This document shows positions 33,674 to 48,300 of a stretch of 64,000 nucleotides of DNA, in pieces. This DNA comes from Siphonodentalium dalli. Its lineage: Eukaryota > Mollusca > Scaphopoda > Gadilida > Siphonodentaliidae. Location: NCBI GenBank assembly GCA_032622095.1, contig CP136066.1, positions 153,475,152 through 153,539,151 on the forward strand. Reading direction: 5' to 3'. Every line of letters begins with the position of its first letter. Positions within the stretch are counted from its first letter, which is position 1. The notes below the pieces were generated by a model. That model made no database searches. It worked only from the letters and a program-made list of their open reading frames with translations, and had not been told where the DNA came from. Made by a program: the position numbers and the translations under genes.

Positions 33674-34610
33674 TGTAATACATGCATAAAAATGGTGCAC
33701 ATCGACCCTGAACTTGTAAAGCACAAGACAGAGGCAGCACCACCTCCCCTCAGTTGATCTTCATTGGGGATAATTGAAATTTTTACGAACCATGATGCAG
33801 AAGAGACAAATAACAATTCCAACACAGTTAATATTTTATGGTTTAACTACATACCGCTCACCACCAAGTCAAATTACATCAATTGCATTTGTAATACATG
33901 CATTAAAATGGTGCACATCGACCCTGAACTTGTAAAGCACAAGACAGAGGCAGCACCACCTCCCCTCAGTTTATCTTCATTGGGGATATGTGGCGATATA
34001 AAATGGAAAATGTATCCAAAATCACATCAAAAATATGCTGATAAAAATTATGTTAATTGCAAAAATAGTGAAACCTTAAAATACGTTTAAGGAATTACGA
34101 ATCGTGATGCAGAAGAGACAAATTAAAATGCCAACACTGTTAATCTTTTTTATGGTTTAACTAAATAACGCTCACCACTCAGTCAAATCACATCAATTAT
34201 GTGTGTAATACATGCAATAACATGGTGCACATCGACCCTGAACTTGTAAAGCACAAGACAGAGGCAGCACCACCTCCCCTCAGTTGATCTTCATTGGGGA
34301 TATATAAAATTCTAAATGTATATCTAAAATCTGACAAATTCTATTCCTACCTAATCATTGTGCACTTGCTAATGCTTTTTGATTTCATCAATTTCTCTTT
34401 TAATTGCACTTACTAGTATATAGAAAGCACTTTAACTAGTTGGTGCACTCTCTGTCTGCTTGTTGAATATCTATCTGAAGAATACATTAATTCCACCCAT
34501 TCCCACATCTTAAATAAACTCAATAACACTACTACACCTAAAAGCCTAAATTGGTGCACATCAAGGTAGCACCAAGCTCCCCTCAGTTAATCTTCATTAG
34601 GGATAGCAAT
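33674..34610. repeat. Tandem ~220-330 bp sub-repeats of block H
   Basis: The motif GGTGCACATCGACCCTGAAC, then TTGTAAAGCACAAGACAGA and CTCCCCTCAGTT, recurs at about 33690, 33909, 34223 and, degenerate, 34552. Read on the minus strand each unit has GGGGAGGTGG, a pyrimidine tract, CAG, ~75 nt and a GAGCG/GTATGTAG donor: the acceptor-exon-donor layout again. The enclosed segments are not open. Confidence 0.8.
34414..34474 (-). other. Candidate 61-nt exon
   Basis: The acceptor GGAATTAATGTATTCTTCAG follows GGGAATGGGTGG, and the donor is ATACTA/GTAAGTGC. One frame is open (RYSTSRQRVHQLVKVLSIY). The copy near 50.6 kb has lost the donor sequence by a small deletion. Confidence 0.3.
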
Positions 34611-36099
34611 ATAAATTTCAGGCTCGCATATGATTTTGAGATGTTTTTTTTTTTGTTTTAAGTATGGGGGCAATATCAAGTAATTTTCTTAATTTTTTTT
34701 AGCCTAATAATTGTTCTACCAATATCATTTCCACAAAAATATCATGTTGCACTACTAAAAGTTCATTAATAAAAGTTTACTATTTTGGGACAACCAGAAT
34801 TTATATTCAAATATGTAGTTAATGCAAAACTCACATCATTGAAAAAAGGAAAACAAATTGCAAACCATAGTTAGTTCTAACCCTTTCTGTTCTGTCACCA
34901 CCTATTAAAGCAGAGAAACTTCAACCTCCATATGAACACATTTCCATGGTAATGTAAACTTCAGGGCTGCACGATTCCTTAACCTATAAAAAAATATGAT
35001 GTTAGTACCGTAACGAACCCACCACCCTCCAACGAGTGACACCTTAATCAATGCACACTGCTGGAAGAATGATCAACTCATAACAGTTATTTTTGTTACT
35101 TGAAACAAATCGGTCAATGACCAAAATCTAGTAAACCTGAAACATGCATGAATGCACCCCCGAGTCGGACCGAACGACTGGTGAACTGAAAGTTTTAATA
35201 TTTATAAGCGCAGTTTGTTAGTAGCAAAAGTGATATGTTCATCATGTTAGATCGAAGAAATTTAACTAAAGGAAAGAAAATATCAACATTTATTTATGCA
35301 AACCATAAAAGTTCCTTATGAATAATCATTTAAAGAATTTCACCAAACAGCAGCAGATATATTCTGACTAGAGTAACAATAACAAGTTGTTGGAAAACAA
35401 GCAATTAAATTAAATACCGCCTAAAAGAAAGAGTGCCGATAGATTAGTGAAATTAGTGGTAATTACAACTTGAAAGAAAACAGCTATGCAAATTAGCAGT
35501 AAATGAACTACACAAAGAAAATATAATTATACCGAACTGTGGGTGATCATGAAGAGAGTGGCCAACTGGAAAAGGAGATGACTACATCGGATTGTTCACT
35601 TTATCTGAGCATGAAGCATGGTGCACTCGAACCATTTCAGCTCATAATCATTCATCATGTCTTCATTTTTAATAGCATGGAAGGTCTTCAAAATCCTTAG
35701 GTATTCTCTATTGTATTCCCTATTTATTCTCGCATACATCTATAATTTATATCGCAACACAACAACTTTAGATTAATCAAGCATAAAAAACTTTAAACTC
35801 TGATCTAAAAATTAAAACAATCCAAAAGAATAAATGTCGTTAGATCACATAAGAAAAATGTGTCAGAAATAATGACAATGGTCATAAATTTCTTGTTTCA
35901 TAATATTACCTACAATCAAACTTCAACAGCTTTCTGCTTCTGTTCGGTTTCAACGTGAAACAATAATTCTGAAATTTAATTTAATTTCAGATATCCTACA
36001 AGATTTATTCTACCCAAGCGATTTAAAATGAACGTGTTCAGAGCAATCTGAAAATAGCATAGCAGAGATGTCCTATGGGTGAACATATTTTGTTTTTCT

Positions 36100-38740
36100 A
36101 CAAAAATGACAATGTAAAGGCATAGTGCACAATGCTAGTAACAAGTGTACTCACAAAACTGAATTGATTAAATAAACAAAGTAAATTGAACTGAACAAGT
36201 GTACTCACAAAACCAATCAAATGGAAATGCATATAGGTCGATATTCAAATGGTTCATCTGCAAAGCAGAACTTATTCCTGTCCCTATTCGCGTCGCGAAG
36301 TATCTGGAAAAAGAGCGTATTATCTGCCCACCAAACTACCAAACATTTCATGTCTTACTACTACCTACGTAATCTGTGCTTAAATACATAAATATCAGTA
36401 AAATTCATTGCATTTCCACCTTTCAGTTCTCTTTTATTTCCATATTCTTTATGCAAAATATTGTTGCCAAAACTGTCATTAATGACACGCGGTTCAGAAG
36501 ATATTTTTGTAGATATTTTGACTGTTTAATACTTTCTTGACAAATGTTTAAAATTAGTAGAAATTTTATTTTATTTGGCCGAACACAGATGATGAAATAG
36601 GAGGATCTTACTTTACAGATGACATCACTTTGTTTACACCTTTCTGTTTTATCAATCTCGGATATGGAACATTGCCTCCTTGAGTGTACTCCGAGGTCTC
36701 CTACATATGTCCTTTCAACTTGATTTTTTAACTGAAAAGCAATATATTACTCTATTAGCAACCTCCCCACACCAACATGTTATGGCCCTTAAAAATAATA
36801 CTCTTTGATTGTATGGTACGTGTAAAGATTAATTACATATGCAAATGGATATTCAGTCATTAAAACTGAAAGTATTTAAAGATTGAACATAAAAGACCCT
36901 ATTTAATTCAATTAGAATGGCTATGACCGACAGCAAATTACTTCAGATAACCGTTTCACACAAGTTATGAATGAACATAAATCAGCATGTATTTTTCAAA
37001 GATAATTATAGAACCTAGTAATATCCAACATTCTCTCAGCTCTTACATCTTTTAGATTCAGATGTTCACAATACCCTTAATTTCTTGATTGAAGAAATCT
37101 GTCAATTGATTACTCATTCGGCAACCACAAATTGCAGGTCATGTCTTCGCAATGGGAATATCGTTTCTCATTCGATAACCTTTACAAACATTGCAACATC
37201 ACAACTCCATTTCTTAGACATGGCATTCTTCTGACTCTCAAAGACAATGCTGAATTCTGCTAACAACTTTATTTTTATCTTCTTGCTGAAGTTTTAATCT
37301 TCCAACACCTGTCCGATTTTCACTTATCTGAAGGAAACTTAATGAGCATATCTTCACCCTCCCAATGACAAATAAAAAAATGTGGTTCATAAATGGCGAA
37401 GTCAAATGAAATTACTTTTATCCACAACAAGTAAACGTGCATGAAAACTAAATTATTAAACAAAGTAAAATAAATACTATTCAAATTTAGACTTACATAG
37501 AACGATAGCCAACTTCTGTTGCGGGAAATTATTTGGCAAACTTTTGGACGATACGACATCCAGACTGGCACGGTTCACATTTTAATATTTTAATGGTTGT
37601 TGGAGGAATTCATTCTATTCCTCCCAACATCCCTTCTGTGGGTTCCACTTTTATACAACAAGCAGCCATAAATTTCTTCATTTCCATTAAGTGATGTTAA
37701 ATGACTCATTCACTAAATTTGGCTCACAACTTTCCAGCTGCAACAAGTGGATCACTAATATTTATTCGGAACTTGTACAAATCTTCATTACTGTAAACTG
37801 GCCTTTTGCAACCAAATCATTCCATTCCATGCGGATACAGTGGGTGGCAGAAATCATTTATCTGAAGAAGAATTTATTAGCCCCACCCATCCCAATCATG
37901 AAACATTCAATGTAAGGTTGTGTACTAACATGCCTTTAAAAACATTTAGCAACTCATGATGATTCAGATATATCATTTTTTAAAGCATCTTTTCAAACCT
38001 ACCATATCTATATATATATAGATCTCTATGCAAAGTATAAGTAGATATCAGTAGATGATTCAGTATTTAAAATTAACAGAACAGTTTAAACTGTTTTTAT
38101 TATAAAGAAAGTGTTTGGAATTCTAGAAATAACTCACATAATAGTTGGGTTGCTGAAGGCAATAGACATAACTGATACCTCAAGACAAATTTCCACGCTT
38201 TGGACGAGCACCAGACATTTCTCAACATCCACACCCATTGGCACACCATTAGAACGCTTGTCAGAAAAGATTCTCTCTAATAAACAGGATTCTTATAATG
38301 GTTTCTGGTCAGAAATTCCACCTGACGAGTTGATAATTGAAAACCACCCAGTGGCAGAAGCAGCGCTGGTACAAGCCGTAGAAGCATCTTACAAGGGAAC
38401 ATGGTTGCTTGGATTATCAAAGGACTTCGCCATACGATTGTTGGACTTGGCATTAATAGACTAGTTGATTCAGCATCGTTGAAAGCTTGATGTTTTATAC
38501 AAGTATTGTTGCCTTGTCCAGAATTTTTAACTTTATGATATTCCATGGCTATCTTTGAAAACACTATCCAATATGGGGGCATTGTTATATCCATCACATC
38601 GCATCAACACACCATTTCCAGGAAGATGGACCCACTTCTGGAAGAAGTTGCGGAGGCATCTCTAATCTACACAAGGGAACATGGCAGCTTGTTGTCAATA
38701 GACTTCGCTGTATCGCTGTTGAATGTTGGACTGGCAATGA
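36100..38740. repeat. Segmental duplication, blocks B-D copy 2
   Basis: Homologous to 26.05-28.87 kb. It ends at a junction near 38737, where the Y-type sequence GAATGTTGGACTGGCA runs directly into E3-type ATGATTACTCG. A 117-codon plus frame (38111-38464) is open here but interrupted in sister copies. Confidence 0.88.
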
Positions 38741-39472
38741 TTACTCGTCAATTGAAATCTTTCATATTACTCGTCATTCAGCAACAACAAATTACAGGTC
38801 AATTCTCGCCATGGGAATATCGTTTCTCATTCGATAACCTTTACAAACATTGCAACATCACAACTCCATTTCTTAGACATGGCATTCTTCTGACTCTCAA
38901 AGACGATGCTGAATTCTGCTAACAACTTTATTTTTATCTTCCTGGTGAAGTTTTAATCTTCCAACAACACCTGCCCGATTTTCACTTATCTGAAGGAAAC
39001 TTCATTAGCATATCCCCACCCTCCCAGTTTAGCAATGACAAAAAAAATGTGGTTCATAAATTTCGAAGTGAAATTAAATTACTTTTATCCACAAGTAAAT
39101 GTGCATGAAAACTAAATTATTAGATTGTTTTTAAAAACAAACCACCATATTTAATATAACTTTATTTAATTTATCAAAGATATTCTAAAATTATTACATT
39201 AAAGAAAATAGACAAAAACCAAAAATTTAAATTAATCTGAGGCCAGAGTTTGCTCACAAAGTTAAATAAATACTATTCAAATACAGACTTACATAGCACG
39301 ATAGCCAACTTCTTTTGCGGGAAACAATTTGGCAAACTTCTTATTGGGACGATACGACATCCAGACTGGCACGGCTCATATTTTAATGGTTGTCGGAGGA
39401 ATTCATTCTATTCCTCCCAACATCCCAGGGATTACTGCGGGTTCCACTTTTATACAACAAGCAGCCATAAAA
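38740..39472. repeat. Segmental duplication, partial B-C copy
   Basis: Matches 27.04-27.78 kb, then stops at CAAGCAGCCATAAA and joins block A sequence (AACTATTTTGATTATAAA) at about 39473. Confidence 0.88.
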
Positions 39473-42400
39473 CTATTTTGATTATAAATCTTGAATTCAA
39501 TTTTTTTTATGATTGTTGAGGTTTACAACAGAATTATTCTGAATTGATTAAATTATTTTTATGTTTGATCTACAAGTCAAATATCAACTTACTATTGTCT
39601 TAAAGTTTTTATTTACAAGCATTTAGCAGTTAAGATGTTGATTTTTACTTTTTATTACTTAAATCACCAACATCTGGCTGGCAATCGCCTGAAATTTATC
39701 ATTTCCAAAAAAATTGGTAATGCATCTTTTGTCATTTTTTATTTATTTATTTATAAGTTATTTACTTTTAAAAATCCTGAGAAAAGTTGCAAGTTTGGGG
39801 AAACCTAGTTTATAGTAAAATTTGTTGGCCGAAATAGTGTCCAGTATAGCTGTAAGCAGGCTACCCAACCCTAACTTCCTTTCATTTTTTTTTTTATCCC
39901 TGTGGACTGAGGAAGGGGGAGGTAGGATTTCTCCATGTGCTTCAACAGCTGCAGAATGTTGTCTCATTCCCTGGACAAAAAAAATATTTTCCAAACTTTA
40001 CAAAAAACTGCCCATATATTTAACTTATTTGTCTGACTGCAGCAGCATATGTACTTGCTTCCCTGAATCATTCTCTGTCTGCATACAACTTGCTTCCTGT
40101 ATGGCTACAAATTTAATGCCAAAAGAAACTCACCAAACTTACAATGGTGTTTTTAATTAGTGGTACAAGACTACATTCAGAATAAAATTGTTGGATTTTA
40201 ATCGAATGTCGACAAATCTGTGAAATTATGTCACTTGTACAGGAATGAACGTCTAAAATGCAAAGATATCTACAATGCACCAAAATCTCAACAGAGCACA
40301 ACTGCATATCAAAGTGAAATCTCATCTGAATGGTGGATGTATCCAAATTCTTGAAATCAACCATGTATTTGAAATCAAAACTACAACAGAAAAGAATCCC
40401 AAAATGCCAAGCAATATCTCGACGTCGGAACAAGTGAAGAAAAAACTTAAAAAACATTGATTACTGAATACCAATCACAAAGTAACTTGCTACTAACCCA
40501 TTGGTCGACACTGAAATTACTCAAACATATTAGAAAGAAACGTGTTTAGAGTGCTCTTCTGCTTGGAAATCATTGAATACGGTGGTGCATGTTCTTCATT
40601 GAGACAACTGTCTGTCTGGGTCTGTATATGAGCTTCAAAAGATAGCTGTTCCACGATCTTATTCATTTGTTATTCTTGTGTGGCTTCCGGGTAACTTTAT
40701 AAACTGAAATAGTACATTCATATCAATAGCTCCCCACCCTCCCACTCCACACAAATAGACCTGAAATATCGCGGAATTAACTTAAGTGTGTTCTTTGTTT
40801 AACTGCATGGAGTAAACAGTCCTATGAAAAAATTATTCTTCCCAATTCTATAAAAGTTTAAAGTAAAACGTTTGCAGAATAATCAACCGGCAATCAGTTT
40901 ACCTATCCTGAAAAATCTAAAAACCTTCCTAGATTCAGTAACTTTGTTCAATTGGTTCTAAATAGAAAAGTGAAACAAATAAATTTTGATATCCCCTCAT
41001 TTCCAATTTCTGAAATTTCAAAAATAAGTATGTGATTGACACATAGCACTTGCCTGAACATCCAGAAACCTAGAAAAAATCTTGCCTTTGAAGATCCATC
41101 TGTCTTTAAAACTGTATTTAAAATTCTAAGAAATTCATTCACTGCAAAAATGCTAAATTTAAATCCACCCCTTCCCACGATTCCAACTGATTCCGACTAC
41201 TTCAGATAAAATGTTTGGTGAATTGGAATATTACTTGGGCAGCATAGATCATGGCACACTCAAATTTTTTCAGTAGGTACATGCTGTTCTGTGGAGGAAA
41301 ACAAATCTCCCTATAGTCTTGATCGATATAAATCAGCTTTGTTGAAAACAAAAATTCTCCCTGTCCAGTTCTGAAAAGTAAATTAAAGTGAGTCCCCCCG
41401 CCCCTTCCTTCCCAGTTGAAAACAGACTTCCTTTAAGTTCAGTAGTTTGGGATCAATTAGAAATGACTATAAAATAGAAACATCCAACCTTAAATTATTG
41501 TTTGTGACTAAAATAAAGTGAGTAATGGTATAAGTAGCAGTACTGACGGATCAAAGTTCTCTACATTGTCTGCAGGTTAATTGAAATGCTCTTGAATTAA
41601 GTAACGTCCAGGAACAGTTCTATTGGAAATTCTAACATCGTCAACCAATTCTAATTCCTTCATCTACAAATTCCTTCAGTTAAATGGTACCTACATAAAC
41701 GTTATTACATTCAAAGAAAAAGTGACAAACTAAGGCGGGGGTGAAGTCAGGAATATAATTTCACAACACCTTAAAACAAATTTCTTCACCAAGCTTCTGC
41801 TTCTTCTGATTGGCTTCTATTGAAATCTTAGGGAGCAACAATTTGCTTTAGAAAAGGTTGAATAGTATACTATCTTTGATATAAATCTGTTAGTCTGCTG
41901 TGAGTTTGGTTAGAGTCATCCTGCATCACCATATATAAACATAGATTATATTTATATAATTTGCTGGAGTGGTTGGAAGAGAAATGCTGTAAGCATTCTG
42001 AAAAAGGTGAAATAGGTTGCAGTTAGGTTGTCCCCACCCCCAACAGCTGGAATTAGTTATTTTGTTATCAGATAGCTTTAGACATATTTAGGCACTTCAC
42101 AACAGTGGACAGCATTAAGGAGTGTAACTAATTCACTAAGAAAACGCTTTGTAAGGATTTATGTATTACTCATGCAAAGCAAGATTGTATAGAGGAAATT
42201 AAAGATCTAATATACAAGTGGATATATTAATATGTATACCAAGTGGCCCCGGATGCTTCTGCTACACAACATAAAATATCACAAAGCTACATGTAGTATT
42301 TATTAATCATAGTAATGAGGAAACAAAGTTAGATCAGTATTTAACTGTTTAATACCATAATAATTAAATGGTGCACTAAGTTAAACTTAAGTGTGTTCCC

Positions 42401-43030
42401 TACCCCACACAAAACAACGTACTTCATGCAAACAAAGCAGATTTTAGAGCAGAGATGTCCTATGGGTGAATTTTTTTTCTTTTGTTACAAAAATAACAAT
42501 GCAAATGTATGGGGCACAATGTTAGTTTAAATCACAAAAAACTAACAGATATCTGAGTAACTAAGAAAGGAGGAATCGATCAAATAAAAAAGAAATCTTT
42601 ATAACAAGTGTACTCACAAAACTGAATTGATTACACAAAGGAACTTGAACAAGTGTACTCACAAAACCAATCAAATGGAAATGTGTTTAGTCTATATTCA
42701 AATGGTTCTTCTACACAGCAGAACTTATTCCTGTCCCTATTCGCATCGCGAAGTATCTGGAAAAAGAATGTTAACTTCCCACCCAATTCCCAAACATTTC
42801 ATGTCTCAACCTTACTTCATTCGTAATGTGCTTAAATTTATTGATATCAGTAAAATTCATATTACCACATTTCAGTTCTCTTTATACATATATTCTTTAT
42901 GTTAAATATTCTTGCCAAATCTGTAATTTCATTAATGGCACAGTATGATTCTTGCAGATGTTTTGTATGTTTAATACTTTCTGGATAAATGTTTAAAATT
43001 GGTAGAAATTAAATTTTATTAGGCAATAAT
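39473..43030. repeat. Segmental duplication, block A copy 2
   Basis: Partner of 22946-26530. Where copy 1 has a 22-base C-run this copy has ordinary sequence (about 40968-41000), so the run expanded in copy 1 or was lost here. Confidence 0.9.
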
Positions 43031-45320
43031 TTCCGAACACATCAGAAGAAATAGGTAAATCTTACTTTAGAGATGACAGTACTTCAGTTTGTTTACGCCT
43101 TCTTGAGTGTACTCACAGATCTCTTACATGTATGTCCTTTCAACTAGCAAGCTTTTTAACTGAAAAGCAATCTATTAGCACCCCCCCCCCCCAACATGTT
43201 ATGGCCCTTAAAAATAGTCTTGATTGTATGGTAAAGAATAATTACATTTGAAAATGGCTATTCAGTCATTAAAATTGAAAGTATTTCAAGATTGAAAATA
43301 AAGGAGTTGATTTAATTCAATTAGAATGGTTATTACTGACTTTCAGAAAATGATCTCAGATAACTGTTTCACACAAGTTATGAATGAACATATATCAGCA
43401 TGTAGTTTTCAAAGATAATCATAGAACCTAGCTATACCTTAGTGCTACGAAAAGTTACTAGACGATGGGGAATATCCAACATTCTCTCAGCTCTTATGTC
43501 TTTTAGATTCAGATGTTCACAATACGCTTGATTGAAGATATCTGTCATGATTACTCGTCACTTGAAATCTGTCATATTACTCGTCATTCAGCAACAAATT
43601 ACAGGTCAACTCTTCGCCATGGGAATATCGTTTCTCATTCGATAACCTTTACAAACATTGCAACATCACTACCGGTACTCCATTTCTTAGACATGGCATT
43701 CTTCTGACTCTCAAAGACAATGCTGAACTCTGCTAACAACTTTATTATTATCTTCCTGCTGAAGTTTTAATCTTCCAACAACACATGCCTGATTTTCACT
43801 TATCTGAAGGAAACTTCATTAGCATATCCCGGGTTATCCCCACCCTCCCTGTTTAACAATGACAAATAAAAAATGTGGTTCATAAATTTCGAAATGAAAT
43901 TAAATTACTTTTATCCACAAGTAAATGTGCATGAAAACTAAATTATTAGATTGTTTTTAAAAACAAACCACCATATTTATTATAACTTTATTTAATTTAT
44001 CAAAGATATTCTAAAATTATTACATTAAAGAAAATAATAGACAAAAACCAGAAATTTAAATTATTCCAAAGCCAGAGAGTTTGCTCGCAGACAAAGTAAA
44101 ATAAATACTATTCAAATATAGACTTACATAGCACGATATCACGGTCAACTCCTTTTGCAGGAAACAATTTGGCAAACTTCTTATTGGGACGATATGACAT
44201 CCAGACTGGCACGGCTCACATTTTAATATTTTAATGGTTGTCGGAGGAATTCATTCTATTCCTCCCAACATCCCTACTGCGGGTTCCACTTTTATACAAC
44301 AAGCAGCCATAAATTTCTTGATATACCCATTAAGTGATGTTAAACGACTCATTCACTAAATTTGGCTCACAACTTTCCAGCTCCAACAAGTGGATCACTA
44401 ATATTTATTCGGAACTTGTACAAATCTTCATTACTGTAAACTGGCCTTTCGCAACCAAATCATTCCATTCCATGCGGATACAGTGGGTGGCAGACTTCAT
44501 TTATCTGAAGAAGAATTTATTAGGTCCACCCATCCCAATCATGAAACATATTCAATGTAAAGTTGTGTACTAACATGCCTTTTGAAAACTTTTAGCAATT
44601 CATTTTGATGATTCAGATATATACTTGGATGCAATGTTCACAGAATTAAGCTCAATTTTTTTAAACATCTTTTCAAACCTACCCTATCTATAGATATGTA
44701 GATCTCTATGCAAAGTATAAGTAAAATCAGTAGATGATTCAGTATTTAAAATTAACAGGAACAGTTTAAACTGTTTTTATTATAAAGTGTTTGGAATTCA
44801 AACAATAACTCACATATAAATAGTTGGGTTGCTGAAGGCAATAGACATAACTGATACCTTAAGACAAATTTCAGCGCTTTGGATGAGCACCAGACATTTC
44901 TCAACGTCCACACACCCATTGGCACACCATTAGAATGCTTGTCAGAAAAGATTCTTTCTCTAATAAACAGGATTCTTATAATGGTTTCTGGTCAGAAAAT
45001 CCATCCGACGAGTTGATAATTGAAAACCACCCGGTGTCAGAAGCAGCGCTGGTACAAGCTGTAGAAGCATCTTACAAGGGAACATGTTTGCTTGGATTAT
45101 CAAAGGACTTCGCCATACGGTTGTTGGACTTAGCATTAATAGACTGTAGTTGATTCAGCATCGTTGAAAGCTTGATGTTTTATACAAGTATTGTTGCCTT
45201 GATTGTCCAGAAACTTTAACTTTACGATATTCCATGGTTATCTTTGAAAACACTATCCTATATGGGGGCATTGTTATATCCAACACATTGCATCAACACA
45301 CCATTTCCAGGAAGATGGAC
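43030..45320. repeat. Segmental duplication, blocks B-D copy 3
   Basis: Colinear with 26.5-28.76 kb. At about 45320 GGAAGATGGAC joins CTCCCTTTCCC of the E1 acceptor region. This removes Y and the E1 body (about 0.7 kb) while keeping the G-run of the E1 acceptor. Confidence 0.88.
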
Positions 45321-45329
45321 CTCCCTTTC

Positions 45330-48300
45330 CCAATATTAGGCAAAATATTTTATATTGTTTACTATAACTTAGGTTTTGCAACTGAAGAACAGATTATATG
45401 ATGTACATCATTACACCCTAGGATATAAAAGTTAAAAATTTGAATGATATGATAAAATATTTGAAACAAGAACCAATTGGATCTACTGCATATTAAATTT
45501 ATATTATGCACATTGGCAATAGCTATTCTATAGTAAGTGAATTACCTGGCAAGACAAAATTCAAGATCTATGAAATAACATCAAGCGTTAAATCTAGACT
45601 TACAGAAACTGCTCAGGGGATAAGTGATGGTAGATGCAAAACAGTTTACACAATTTCCTCAGCCTCCTATATCTTTGTATAATCATATGATCACGCCCTT
45701 GCAAACTTGCATCAAGTGCTGGAGTTCCGAAATCCTCATTTCTTATATTAAATTCTACCACGTGACAAGTCTGTTACGAGAGTTTTATCTTGTAATAATC
45801 TCTAAAGAAAATGTTAGTTCCACCCTACCCCAACTATGACATTTACACATAAGCAGTGCAAGATTTGTTGAAAACTACACTTAAATTACAAAAGGAATTT
45901 AGAATTTGTAGATGGAAAAATGAAGTAAATGAATTTTGAAATACAATACTAAAATTAAATAGTGTATATCAAACTGATGTCAGACAGAGAAAAAGTTAAA
46001 AATTTGTCCCATTAATTAAGAAAAGACTCACTAGTTTTGAACAGCTCCACAACAGCGCAGGAATATTCAATCAGTTACAATGCCAACTCCCCAAAAATGG
46101 TCCACTCTCAATTTCCCAGCAGCGTATAATCTTTGTTTTGGATTCCATTAGTTTACAGCTTTCATCAATCACACAACTAAACTGGTTACCTGAACATCTC
46201 GGCACCAAACAAAAATGTTACTTTCCACAACTCCATTTTAAGATTAATTTTTCCTTTCTTGATGAGCCCCTGCAGATCTCCCATATGCAGATTTTTATTC
46301 ACAGCTCGCCAGGACTTCCGCGATGATCAGCCCCCTGCAGACCATTTTTACGATGTTGAAGAAATTCATTCTATTTCTTCCAACATCTCCTAATCTTCCG
46401 CGCTGATAACAGCAACAAATTACTCTGAAAAAGCTCTTCTTCTACCGAAACTTGCATAAATCTCCCAACCAGGACCATTCAAAATTTAAATGGAGTCTTA
46501 TGGCCAAATCTCCGACTTGAACGCGGTTATTGAGAACGCTTCCCTGTAGGCAGCCACATGACCTGAAGCGAAATTATTAATTATCCCCACCCCAGGAAAA
46601 TCTATGTAGCATTCCTAGACAAATATAAACAATTACACAAATGAAAAATTAAGCAATTAAGTTATTCACTACTAAATAAACTTAAATGAGAACTATAGAA
46701 TGGAGGGAATATCTTATAGATTGAGCCAATTAAGCAACATTTATAGGTGAAACTTTTTATAAGTAGTAAGAGTTGACCTACAATATTATTACGCTACAAA
46801 TTTGATATACAGACGTCAAATGTTATATTAGAAAAATTAGGGTTTAGTGAATTACCTGGTTACTAATGAGTAAACAATAAACTGAAGCCTGAAATTTGAC
46901 AATATTACAATATTACAATATTTACTATGGAAAAAGCCAGATAAGGCTAGAATTCAACTGATTAGCAAGCACACCCTATATCAGAATATAAGCTGGCTTT
47001 AAGGGTATCAAATATATCAGGACATAAGTACTACGTGTATATCTAAAAGCAGTAGATATTCTCATGCGATCTGAAAAGTCTTTACAGATAGATGGGAATT
47101 CATAGAAGGTGAATTCAAAGAGATGCACGCGGCGAAACCAAATATAGTGATACTCGGTGCAGACTAAATACATTTAGTATTCATATTATCAGGACATAAG
47201 TGCATATCTAAAAGCATTCAAGATATTTTCATACAATCGGGGAAAAGTATTTACAGTTAGATGTTAATCCCAGAAGGTGAATTCAAAGAGATACACATGG
47301 CGAAAACCAAATATAGTGATACCAGGTGCAGAGTAAACATATCTAGCCTTGATACCTTATAAAGATAGTTAGCTCATGCAGTTAAAACTATAGTTTCTGA
47401 GATTTGTAAACACAATACAGGAAAAAAACAGATTTCTTGACATACAATCAAGTCTCTGGCTGTTTAATTCAGATTCATGAGTAATACACTAATAAAATAA
47501 TGTTATGCACCCCCACCGATATCCAGACACAAGCTTACAAAAATAAGCACAACACATAAGCATGATGCACTTCAACCTTGTTTAACATAATTACTCCGAT
47601 GTTAAGTGTATATACCTTCACATTCTCTTAAACGATCTGCACCTAAAGTATTAGCAATTGTATTCGATTACAATTTCTACCATCTTTTTGACATTCTTCC
47701 CCATCCAATCAGAATCTCTCAGAAGTGATGAGCCTATGGCACAATCCAGTTCCTTACACCAAAACATAGTTCAGCGATATCTGCAGAAAATTTATTAGCT
47801 TCTCCCATCCCTCCCCAAGTAATATGTAAGTGTATATACCTTGAATATTTTGATCTAACCTCAAAATCAGCAATTTTCTTTTCTTTCAATGACTAAAAAA
47901 TACCTTGTCATTGAAGTCCTCCGATGTTCCCAAAGAAAATATAGAAAAAATATATATACCTTTCAGAATCATTGGAAAGTTCCACAAGATTTCATATAAT
48001 TAAAATAAAAATACCCTACAATAAGTGAAGTAACCTATGAGGAAAGCAAACTACATATACCTTTGAACTTTAGTTCCATTAGTGCAGGCTAATATTGAAA
48101 AAAAATACCTCTAGATCCCACAGCATATTTAAGAAAACGTTTTTGAAAAGCATACATTTTCCAAGGTTATTGTACAACAATATTTTAGTCAGTTTTGTTA
48201 AGTCTACTTCGGCAAAAGCTACGTTGAAATAGTTAAATGGTTGTGTTTACCAGCAACTTTTTTTTCCATACAAGTATAAATACCTTCACAGCCAAGACAT

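Larger units (their letters stand above)
33300..36100. repeat. Segmental duplication, blocks H-I copy 1
   Basis: This matches 49440-52100. Block H contains four shorter sub-repeats of its own. Block I (about 35.1-36.1 kb) has no recognisable frame. At 36.06 kb the sequence passes into block B at GCAGAGATGTCCTATGGG, which is also how block A ends at 25.9 kb. Confidence 0.9.

Noticed and set aside
38111-38464. A 117-codon plus-strand frame (IPPDELIIENHP ... LLGLSKDFAIRLLDLALID) that looks protein-like
   Set aside because: Sister copies at 28.2, 54.8 and 59.6 kb are interrupted by stops or frameshifts, the changes are mostly non-silent, and splice signals across the array point to the other strand.
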